Shown: piece by piece, positions 54,601-64,000 of the stretch
How positions within the stretch are numbered: position 1 is the stretch's first letter
How the letters are laid out: every line of letters starts with the position of its first letter
Origin: Isoetes taiwanensis
Lineage: Eukaryota; Streptophyta; Lycopodiopsida; Isoetales; Isoetaceae
Length of the DNA stretch: 64,000 bases
Direction of reading: 5' to 3'
NCBI GenBank assembly: GCA_021234155.1
Contig: JAJEKV010000003.1
Location: 29,185,166-29,249,165, forward strand
The notes under the pieces: generated by a model
Databases searched by the model: none
Told to the model about the DNA's origin: nothing
What the model saw: the letters and a program-made list of their open reading frames with translations, nothing else
Position numbers and translations under genes: made by a program

Positions 54601-54885
54601 GGTTTCTAAAAACGGTGTTAGGGCATCAAACTCTAGTTCCTTACGAGGTAATTTGGACCTAAGGCCCTTTTTCCACGACATTCCTATCTTATATTTATCA
54701 AGATACTATTGGGCCACATAGGCATATAAGACAAGCTAGCTTTTCCATTGGAACTTTTAAGACATGTCATATATGAGGACGTACAACTTTGAAGTCTTAT
54801 TTTCTTCCAAGGGAAACCCCCCGCCACAAAATATGACATGAAAACTTATCCAATCAGAGACATTCTTTTCGGAAAACTTAGGAAA
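51610..54885. other. Mostly unannotated AT-rich DNA, one palindrome copy
   Basis: No coding block is recognised. It contains palindrome repeat P (listed separately), a short duplicated segment (CTTAACGGCATGGTTGCC / CTTAATGGCATGGTTGCC near 52440-52510), and a (TA)n run near 54240. Plus-strand frames of 60-80 codons match nothing. Confidence 0.35.
52100..52150 (-). repeat. GC palindrome repeat P, copy 2
   Basis: On the minus strand: TTATCGCGGCGGCCAAGG with its complement, one mismatch (GGCCACCGCGG), then ACATTTCTTTT. Same flanks as the copies at 24304 and 63281, opposite orientation. Confidence 0.6.
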
Positions 54886-54894
54886 AAAAAAAAA

Positions 54895-55260
54895 AACTGG
54901 ACAGAAGTATCACTGGAGTGTAAGCAGGTCGGAATATGAAGAGAGTCGACTTTGCCTGAATAGGGTCGGTATTGGCTGCAGATCGATTCTACTTGGTCGA
55001 AACTGTGAGGGCAGAAGCAAGACATGGCATCACTGGATCACTGGACTGCAAGTAGGTCGAAATCTGAAGAGAGTCGAATTTGGCTTAATATATAGGGTCG
55101 GAATTGGCGGCAGATCGATTCTACTTGGTCGAAAATGTGAGGGCAGAAGCAAGATACGGCATGTCGATTTTTTAGCAGGCAAACCCTTTGCTGGCGAATC
55201 TTTAAATCTTTGTCGATTTTTCTTAGCAGGCAAATCCTATTCCAGCGAATCTTTGAAACA
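54895..55260 (+). repeat. Two nested tandem duplications
   Basis: A unit of about 125 bp (GAAGAGAGTCGA...GGCTGCAGATCGATTCTAC...GAGGGCAGAAGCAAGA) occurs at 54905-55022 and 55035-55157. A shorter unit (TGTCGATTTTT..AGCAGGCAAA..GCGAATCTTT) occurs at 55163-55207 and 55211-55254. Both show point differences. Non-coding. Confidence 0.75.
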
Positions 55261-55261
55261 G

Positions 55262-56460
55262 AAAGCTACGGCCCTTTTCTTAACAGAGGCAGGCACATTC
55301 ATAGAGGAAGCATGTCGTTTCTTAAGGCATGTCATTTTTGGCAAGTTCTGATGGAAAATTTTGGATTAACAGTTCTGGAAAATATGGAAATTCCTGTTTT
55401 TTCTTTCTACAGCCAATGTTTGTTGTTCTTAATTCTTTATCTTTATATTCTTGTTATTCTTCCATTTTAATGTAGGGCAGTGGAAAAGCAAAAAATATAA
55501 GAGGTGTCTTCTATATTAAGGCCATGTCGCATAAAAATTAGTAGAAAGGTTTTTATCCGAGACATGACGTGGAGATGACATGGAGTCTTATATGGTGTAT
55601 TATTGCATTGCCACAGTCATATTTTATGCCTGTCGTGGAAAAGGGGCCTAAATGCCTGGCGCCAAAATGACCGTCAGAATGGCCTATTGCAGCCGAAAAA
55701 TAAGATGCTAGATTTAGTTTTGTACAAGGATCATGGCAACGGATTTGATCACAGCGAATTCAATAGTTGGTAGGCAGAGCCACTTGACGACCTGCAAATA
55801 GGACATGCTTTTGGCTATTGTATGTCCATGTTCAAATTCTTGTGTTCAAAAAACAGACTATAGTTCTGCCTTATTATACTGGTGGTTTCGACCTGCTTGA
55901 GGGCTCCTTGCTCTTATTCAGAAGATCCACCTATGACGGCTTATGCAAGCTCTTGCTCCCTGACACATTCCTCAGAGCTAATGTAGCGATCATATGGGTA
56001 AGCTTTTATACAGGGGTTGAAGCCCTACTGCCTCGCACTGAACTCCTGAACCCCATAGTCATTCACATGCTGCTGATCTCTCTTATGTGGATTTTTTTTT
56101 TGTCTGATGTGATGAATTCACCCGGCTTGTTAAGCAGTGCCTCCGCTGGGCATAAAATTCCAACTCAGCTCTTGCGCAGTGAGCGGCGCGATGCTGAATA
56201 AAATTTTCTAAGCTGCTGAAGACCAGCCCAGCGTCGTTTCAGCGCTGGAAATAAACTTCGTCATGTCACATGAACGACCCATAAATGCATAGCCGCTGGA
56301 GTAATTTAGCTGTTCAAAATGGTAAATGAACAAAGGCATTTCAAAATGGAAGTTTTTGTATGAATATGGCTAGATATAAGCATTTCGAAATAGATAATAT
56401 TCTCAGGGATGAGATCCGAATTTGCTTCGACTCTTATTCAAAAAATTGTCCACCATAGAA
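55262..56460. other. No supported gene
   Basis: A plus-strand frame 55818-56201 is 127 codons but has no motif and a composition typical of chance. Nothing else is seen. Confidence 0.35.
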
Positions 56461-56469
56461 GCTGAGAAT

Positions 56470-57062
56470 CTGTTCTATGGAAAAGAAGTGGTACATCCTT
56501 GGCTTTCATAATGGTTGCATGTTGAATAAGTTATGGGATGAAGTTCTAAAAGCTACTGCCTATATTCACAATAATTACCCACAACAAGTCTTGATGGAAA
56601 AGTGCCGGATGAAGTATGGACTGGTATATCACAGGAGTACGACAAGTTCGTGGTTGGTTATTTGTCATATGCACATGTTCATGCCGAACAAAGAAAGAAA
56701 CTTGATGAGAGGGCCATTGAAGGTTATTTAATATGGTATGATGAAGAGTCGAAAGGTTACAGGCTATTTGTTCCGGAAACTAACAAAATTATTATGAGCA
56801 GGGATGTATGATTTGATGAATCTATATTGTATTGTGACGAAAAGTCATACAAACGGAGGGTAAAGAAGACACAATAAACTCGGACATAATAGAAGATGAC
56901 GATGTTATAAATGATATCAAAGCATCTGCTGATTTTTTTGAAGTACAAAGTCAAGATGATGATACCCATGAGCAAGTAGTAGAGTATCTTGAGCAGCCAA
57001 TAGAAACTTCAGAAAAAGGGAGGACTGAAGCAGAAAGATTGCAAGCAGAATATGGTATGTGA
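56470..57062 (+). pseudogene. Ty1/copia integrase C-terminal fragment
   Basis: Frames give NKLWDEVLKATAYIHNNYPQ (integrase core end, W.EA...A.YI.N..P), then VVGYLSYAHVHAEQRKKLDE with RAIEGYLIWYDEESKGYRLF and NKIIMSRDV, the standard copia block (G..AYVHVP...R.KLD.R...C.F.GY...SKGYRL.DP...KII.SRDV.FDE). Stops follow. No LTR was found; this is a fragment. Confidence 0.8.
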
Positions 57063-57339
57063 GTTGTCTGACATTTCTAGCCCTTTATTGGCAGTGGCAG
57101 GGTTTGGTTATTGGCAGTGGCAAGATTTATTTTTTTGTTTGGCAAATCTTTGTAAAACCATTAGTTTTGCCAAATATTGACTGCCCAATGGTTCGAAAAT
57201 AGGGGAGTTCCTCGCCTAAAAATCCGCCCACTCGTGTTAAATTCCGGTCATCCTGAAAATTTTCCGACGATTTTCCAGCAAAAAAGTAAAAAATTTCCGG
57301 CATATTACACTAGAAAATGTACTAACATATATTTTTTCG

Positions 57340-57460
57340 GTAGCCTCGAATACCCATCGGCATTTTATTTTTGGGTTGCCCCTAGGGGGCAAACCCTTGT
57401 TTATGTGGGCTTTTGGCATATCCTAGGTATATGCTAGAATATCCCTAGGATATGCTGGTG
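57340..57460 (+). repeat. Dispersed repeat S, copy 1
   Basis: TAGCCTCGAATACCCATCGG and TTTTGGGTTGCCCCTAGGGG, then GTGGGC..TTGGCATAT and (T)ATGC-rich inverted repeats (CATATCCTAGGTATATG). Related text occurs at 61378-61565, but with its two blocks in a different order. Confidence 0.6.
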
Positions 57461-57469
57461 ACTGCTAAA

Positions 57470-59010
<1,541 letters not shown>

Positions 59011-59925
59011 TATTGCTCTTTTTATTGTCTGCTGTTTGCGGTTCTCACATAGATAGCAAGCATGATGCTGATATAGTATATCTTTGTTTGACAACATATT
59101 TATTATCAGGCAGTCAACGGGTCGTGAGATTGCCATGATGGCACTTTTGGCTTATCTTTCATACACCATACCAGAGGTTGGTTCTAAGTGTAGAAGGCAT
59201 TGAAACCATAGTTTCTAATGTCTATTTTACTGACTCAGAAATTGAGCGAAATCCCGAAATATTCTTTTTTGTGGGATTGTGATGTCCCATTACACTGGGC
59301 ACAACGTGACGTAAAACTCCGAAAAAACAGCCAAGTATGTTCATCATTTGTTCTCATTTATTCTCGCATTTTTGTTACGCTTTATGCCCCTGACTTCGTT
59401 TGGGCCTTGCATAAAAATATTCGAGCTTTCTTCAAAGATTTGCCACAAGTTGACAGGCTGCATTCTAGTTCTTTCTTGAAAATAATGCATAATAGCAGGT
59501 TAAAATGCAATTATAAGGGACAGAAGAACCGTTTGCAATGTAAGCTTGCTGAACATTACTATAGAAACCTTCGACTGGAGGTCAGCTGAATCATATTTCT
59601 AAAGTTAGTGATTTATTGCCAAATTAGCTGTTGATATTTGGACCTCTGCTCGATCATTCAAAATTCATCTTTGTTAGAGGTGACACAATCAATGGGAAAC
59701 GTGAGTCTTTGTTTTGTGCTATATGCTGCCTCAATAACAGTTTGTGCATCTATAGTGTTGACGCCCGTGAATTCTCTCCCTGCTCTCAAAATATGAAGAC
59801 ACTTCACGTCTGCTGTCTCTGATGGTACTCCTGTTGCATAGCAGTGGACATGATACTCATATAGCAGAATATATTGGAATAGAGCACCAATAGTGGATCT
59901 AACTAAACATGATGCTCATAAGCCA
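59011..59925. other. No supported gene
   Basis: A 123-codon frame (59218-59589) has no recognisable motif. Nothing further. Confidence 0.35.
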
Positions 59926-59929
59926 GATG

Positions 59930-60115
59930 TCCATTATTTTGAGGTGTTTGATTCTTTGTTTTATGCAACAACAATACTTATGGAGCATCTCAAAAGGAAG
60001 TCAAACTCTCTCAAAGGTTGAGGCATATTTGTTGGATATCCCACAAATCACAAGGGCTGGAAAATGTACGATCCACAGTCAATTCAAGTATTTGTGTCTA
60101 GAATGAAAGCAACTT
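59930..60115 (+). pseudogene. Ty1/copia integrase fragment, second
   Basis: In one frame near 60032-60113: VGYPTNHKGWKMYDPQSIQV then FVSRMKAT, the copia GY...KGWK.YDP...V.VSR block. Upstream text (QRKLSQRLR-like) is frame-shifted. It belongs to a different copia lineage from the fragment at 56.5 kb (NHKGWKMYDP versus EESKGYRLFVP). Confidence 0.7.
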
Positions 60116-60119
60116 ACGT

Positions 60120-61180
60120 CAACTTTACCAGCTAGGAGCTTACTAGCTGAACAAAGCTTTAGCACCTTATTCCTGTAAAGTAATTGAACCAGTTTCATAT
60201 GGTGTAAGTATTTTATTAAAGTAGAATAGTTGATTTCTTGAGAATCGAACCAGCTCAAAACGTAAAGAGACAGTGTCAAAAGAAGATGATTGATAGAAAC
60301 AAGCAGCACTTGGTCAACTTATGCTTCCCAAAATTTTCACATCCAAGCTCACCGTGAGGAATTTTGTGTACTGTTGGAAAGTCGTTTGAAATCTAAACCA
60401 AACGACCATGTGCTTGAAACATTCTCAAAGCTTCGACAGACGGCATAGCTTCAATCTCACTCGAATGCACAAGACGTATGAGGCCAGATTCAAATCATTT
60501 TATGAAATTCAAAAGACATTTTAGCATTAGTATATACTAACTACACCGCCCTGTTCAATAAATTCAAATTCAATAATGCAAATATCAGCAGAATTAGATG
60601 TGCCATCAATTGGAATTTTTCCAACCCATGCAATTCAATCTTGAAGAATGTTAGTGAGGTGTGGCACGTATGTGTTTGTATATATGACATATTTCTATCA
60701 AGTTGAAAAGACTACTTGCAGTATGTGCTACTTTTGATTCATACACTAATATTCAAATGGACAAGTTAAAGTATTTAACAATTTTCAACTTTTTTGCTGA
60801 TTATTTTAGATGAGTTTCTAAATAAGATGGTTTGTTTATTAGTTCATCGCAGACATCCTTGCTTAACCTTTATTAAGAGATGCATTTATCTCCTCAATTT
60901 GTAGTTTGCCTTCCATGTTTCAAAGTGTGTGCATTTAGGTTCAACATTATGGTACATTTGCATTTAGTCCATTAGAGAATATTACCTAGTGTGGTTGTTT
61001 TCCCTCTTATCCCCACAAGGGCACGCTAACATTTTTCTACCCTTAAACCTTTAAGCCTAATTAGAAAATAAAGTCTCAATGCCTTTAGTGTGGTCGTCGG
61101 GCGCCACTGAACAGCAGGTCGGTCGCAGCAGAAAACAAAGGGAATAATTTATCCCTTTTGCGTGGAGTTTTTTTTCATTC
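60120..61180. other. No supported gene
   Basis: AT-rich. Nothing recognised. Confidence 0.4.
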
Positions 61181-61185
61181 AAAAC

Positions 61186-61345
61186 TTAATACGGCCGTAT
61201 TCTGGCCCATATTCCTTGGAATACAGGCGTATTCTGTTTCGACAATTCCTTACGGCGTATTCATTTTTAGAATACGTTTTTTTTTAATTTATGTACTCGC
61301 CGTATTCTAAAGAGAATACGACCGTATTCTATTTCCATGATGGAA
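61186..61345. repeat. Cluster of AATACGGCCGTATT-type palindromes
   Basis: The perfect palindrome AATACGGCCGTATT lies at 61189-61202. Degenerate half-copies follow: GGAATACAGGCGTATTC, TACGGCGTATTC, AGAATACG, CGCCGTATTC, GAGAATACGACCGTATTC. Then TATTTCCATGATGGAAATA, an 8-bp-arm hairpin. Similar in style to the clusters at 3.3-7.0 and 8.6-8.9 kb but with a different core. Confidence 0.6.
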
Positions 61346-61377
61346 ATAGCATTCTACTGATATGTTTGAGTCCAGTT

Positions 61378-61565
61378 TTTTGGGTTGCCCCTAAGGGGAA
61401 AACCCTCATCCATGTGGGTTTGTGGCATATTCCAAGTATATGTCAGTATATGCTCAAAAACATGACTTTGAAGTGTGATTTAAGCCATTTCACTCTTGGG
61501 TCACGGAGGGCAACCCTCCGTGCGCAGCACCTTGTTTCCGTAGCCTCGAATACCCATCGGCATTT
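61378..61565 (+). repeat. Dispersed repeat S, copy 2
   Basis: TTTTGGGTTGCCCCTAAGGG, GGCATATTCCAAGTATATG, then GGTCACGGAGGGCAACCCTCCGTGCGC (a hairpin) and TAGCCTCGAATACCCATCGG. Related to 57340-57460. Confidence 0.6.
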
Positions 61566-61740
61566 TTAGTGTTAGACACATTGCTATTTTCGAGCCCTGC
61601 TGCCATGTATTTGCGGCAAAACATTGCAGCTACCCCTTGAAGCTTTCACGGTCAAAAAGCTCACCTGGACGCGGATCGACTTTGCAAGCACAAGTGGAAG
61701 ATGATTTGGGCAGTACGAGAGGCCCGATTGAAGCATTGCA

Positions 61741-61960
61741 GAGCTTGATTAAGCAGATTTGATTAGGGTTAAGGACTTGATTTGGTTATGTATCGTTTGT
61801 TTGGGCGAATTTGAAGAATATGAATCCAAGATTAGGTTTCTTTCCATATGCGGCCATTGTTTCCATTCTGAATGCATCCATCTGTGGCTGAGGATCTGTC
61901 TTGGAGCATCGAGGTCAGATTTGATTACGGTGCACAGGTTCCTAATGCCCATTTGAAAAA
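61741..61960 (+). pseudogene. RING-H2 (ATL-type E3 ligase) fragment
   Basis: In one frame: CIVCLGEFEEYESKIRFL then CGHCFHSECIHLWL, giving C-x2-C, then C-x-H-x2-H-x2-C of a RING-H2 with the E-F-E and W of ATL proteins. The last Cys pair is absent: where the CPLCRSDL-type block is expected the frame has CLGASRSDL. No transmembrane segment or GLD motif upstream. Intact members transfer ubiquitin from E2. The downstream frame 62021-62284 is Lys/Glu-rich and may or may not be the same gene. Confidence 0.65.
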
Positions 61961-62299
61961 TTTAGCTGTGAGATAAATTCCGATGTTTGGGTAGGAACAT
62001 AGGATCTAAGAGGTCCAACGGTGCTGAGTAAACAGGAGGATGAGATCAAGCCCGTTCTATATGAGGTGGAGAAGAGTAAAGAGGCGGTGGTGGTTTTGGA
62101 GATTTGGCCCATTCAACCGGAGCTAGAGAAGAATAAATTGAAGGGAAGAGTAATGTGCAGCAGATCGAAGAAGAGATCGGAGCAGATAGGGAAACCGATC
62201 AAATTGCTTTTGGAAAAACTCGTGCTTCGGAGAAACATATGCATGGATTTAACCTTTTCCATTCCGAGCGCAGTATATATCTGATGGACGCCGACATGT

Positions 62300-63278
62300 T
62301 ATAGCCACATGCATATCCGTGGTATATCCGTGTCTTTGACATGTTATAGCCACGCTTAAAAAAAATTACACGGCGTTTCTGTGGACTTAGCGGAGTTTTT
62401 GCCATTTAAGGTTGGCTATAACATGCCCACGTCTGACATTTACCGCGATGGTTTTCCATCTACCAGAGCAACCAGAGCTTCTGCTCTCTGCCATAGCTAT
62501 ACTTGCTTGCCCTCTGCCATAGCTAAATCTTTTTATCTTTCTGCCCTTAGAATGAGCAAAAAGCTAGAGGAAAAAACAATCCTATATTATAATGTTACTA
62601 GAAAAAGTGCCCAGTGGGCTTTTAGTTGGAATTAAATTCAAAAGTTAATAAAGATATAGTTAATAAAAGCATCTAATTACATATGTGGTTGTTTGTTATC
62701 ATGGAAGTTTGAAATTGTTCTTAAAAGATACTTTTATTGAGCTTAAAAGAACTTATGAAGTTTTAAAATGTTCATAGCAATCGTTTATGCAGGTATAATA
62801 GCCTACATGCTAAGTGGACACATAGATTCATCTATTTAGTTCTCATTTTCGAACTCTTGCACTTTGTCCAAAGTGACTTTCATGCTTGGATATCATGAAA
62901 CATTCTCATTGCATTGCATTTGAAATTATTGAATGTCGACATGTGTCGATGATTTCTTGTAGATTGGCATCGATGGTGCCTGGAGGGTAATGGTTGGTCT
63001 TGCAGGGCAAAAGTGTGGTCAATGTCAAATTGAAAAAAACTTGCAAAAGCCTAGATGGATGCCTATTTAAACATCAAAGTTGAAAATATATGCAAGTTTG
63101 CACGTTTGCATATTAGAATACTTTGCATTTTTACTTTCAATCACCCCATCTTTCCCTCAAGATATAGTTGTCCACCATGGGTAAACTTGAACCAAAATAA
63201 AATAATATTACAACTTCATTATATAACCAAAATAAGTATGTTCAAAATGAATTTTTCTTGGGCTTTTATAATTTAATA
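62300..63278. other. No supported gene
   Basis: Contains short inverted repeats near 62290-62430 (GACATGTTATAGCCAC twice, GGCTATAACATGCCCAC opposite) and a short relative of repeat R at 62596. Nothing else recognised. Confidence 0.4.
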
Positions 63279-63280
63279 AT

Positions 63281-63328
63281 ACAAGAAATTTATCGCGGCG
63301 GCCAAGGCCGCCGCGAACATTTCTCTTT
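63281..63328 (+). repeat. GC palindrome repeat P, copy 3
   Basis: ATACAAGAAATTTATCG then GCGGCGGCCAAGGCCGCCGC then AACATTTCTCTTT. From ACAAGAAA to TCTCTTT it is identical to the copy at 24304. Confidence 0.65.
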
Positions 63329-63329
63329 T

Positions 63330-64000
63330 TTTGGCCTCAATAAAGACGAATTTGAGAGCATTTTCTTGGCAGCTAGATGATACACATAAGGTGGCCAACA
63401 GAGACTTCAATTGTCTGGTTGACTTATGTTTACTGAGAGAATACAAATTTATTCTTATGCGACAGAATAAGTCCTAGTGCAACTTCTGCAGTATGCATAA
63501 TCCCAAGATATTCCACCGGAACCCCTAAAAAAAAAGGGCATATTTCATGGGCATCCTAGGCCTATAAAACAGGTTAAGGTTTAGAGTGTGGTTTTAATAA
63601 GCTTTACAATCAAAATATGCCTACCATCCCTCTGGTGAGTGCTACATGCTCTGTTTTGATTTATTTTGCTTGTTTTGCTTTGACAAATGGTAGACATTTG
63701 GCTTTGATCAAATCCAAGCAACTCTAACAGGAAACTACAGAGCATTGGATCTGGAAGAAGCATCTCCTCTGCAAGCCTTCAATGATCAGGTTGATCATTT
63801 TATTTATCACAAGCATCATGTATTTGCACATTTGACATCATTCATAGCATATCTATGCAAAATACAGAGCAGGATTCCTAGCTAAATGCTAATATTTGTG
63901 TGTGCATGCGTATTTTATAAGCCTCTTCATAGCCTGTATTATTTTGTTGCTGCCACCAAAAATCATTTCTGAGGATCCACCTGCCTTGTCAAAGGATTTG
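63330..64000. other. No supported gene; one exon-like segment
   Basis: At about 63688-63788 the frame FGFDQIQATLTGNYRALDLE, then EASPLQAFNDQ, ends at a CAG|GTTGAT site and looks like an exon of an unknown gene extending past the window. Confidence 0.3.

Overview
This is nuclear DNA from a land plant with a repeat-rich genome. The few host-type coding pieces have short GT-AG introns and belong to plant families: an SAP (A20) N-terminus, a centrin EF-hand, a CCoAOMT, an ATL RING-H2 and a HAESA-like LRR kinase. The rest is mostly transposon. I cannot fix the lineage; a seed-free vascular plant or a gymnosperm is a guess. No rRNA, tRNA, organellar or bacterial sequence was seen.

Layout. 1-8 kb: a degraded, intron-bearing coding region of unknown family, ending in a HAD/NLI-interacting-factor-like phosphatase domain, with CACGC..GCGTG palindromes in its introns. 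8.6-8.9 kb: a cluster of palindromes. 9.0-14.4 kb: nested antisense LINEs (one RT-only family, one L1-like with ORF1 and endonuclease). 16.7-20.4 kb: three tandem copies of a 1.23-1.24 kb unit. 22.0-22.7 kb: a GC-rich non-LTR-like element with a microsatellite tail. 25.6-29.1 kb: several host-gene fragments side by side. 31.1-44.3 kb: one complete-length Ty3/gypsy chromovirus. 45-49 kb: duplicated first-exon-like sequence, a second LINE whose tail is a long (GATA)n tract, and a terminal-inverted-repeat element. 50-64 kb: fragments of an LRR kinase, Ty1/copia integrase, CCoAOMT and a RING-H2 protein among unannotated AT-rich DNA.

The main discovery is inside the chromovirus (31102-44278; perfect ACATA target duplication, tRNA-iMet primer site, LTRs of about 1.58 kb). 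Between the 5' LTR and gag it carries two extra cassettes. The first encodes a histone H3-like protein. Its C-terminal 89 residues align without gaps to the H3 histone fold (51 identities by eye) and end exactly where H3 ends. Just upstream, in a reading frame one base out of register, an ATG opens with the H3 tail [10 protein letters not shown]. The second cassette encodes an unidentified protein. Each cassette has a TATAAATA box and is associated with 67-70 nt hairpins that recur four times around the H3-like ORF. The same element also encodes a chromodomain, a fold whose known ligand is the methylated H3 tail. A retrotransposon carrying both an H3 with an intact K4/K9 tail start and an H3-tail reader is, as far as I know, undescribed.

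A second theme is technical. The two LTRs differ mostly at CAG/CTG trinucleotides (CAG to CGG, CTG to CCG or CG, in both directions), and the pol frameshifts fall at similar sites. This suggests that some apparent decay is a consensus error at CHG-methylated sites rather than mutation, so frameshifts in this window should be treated with caution.
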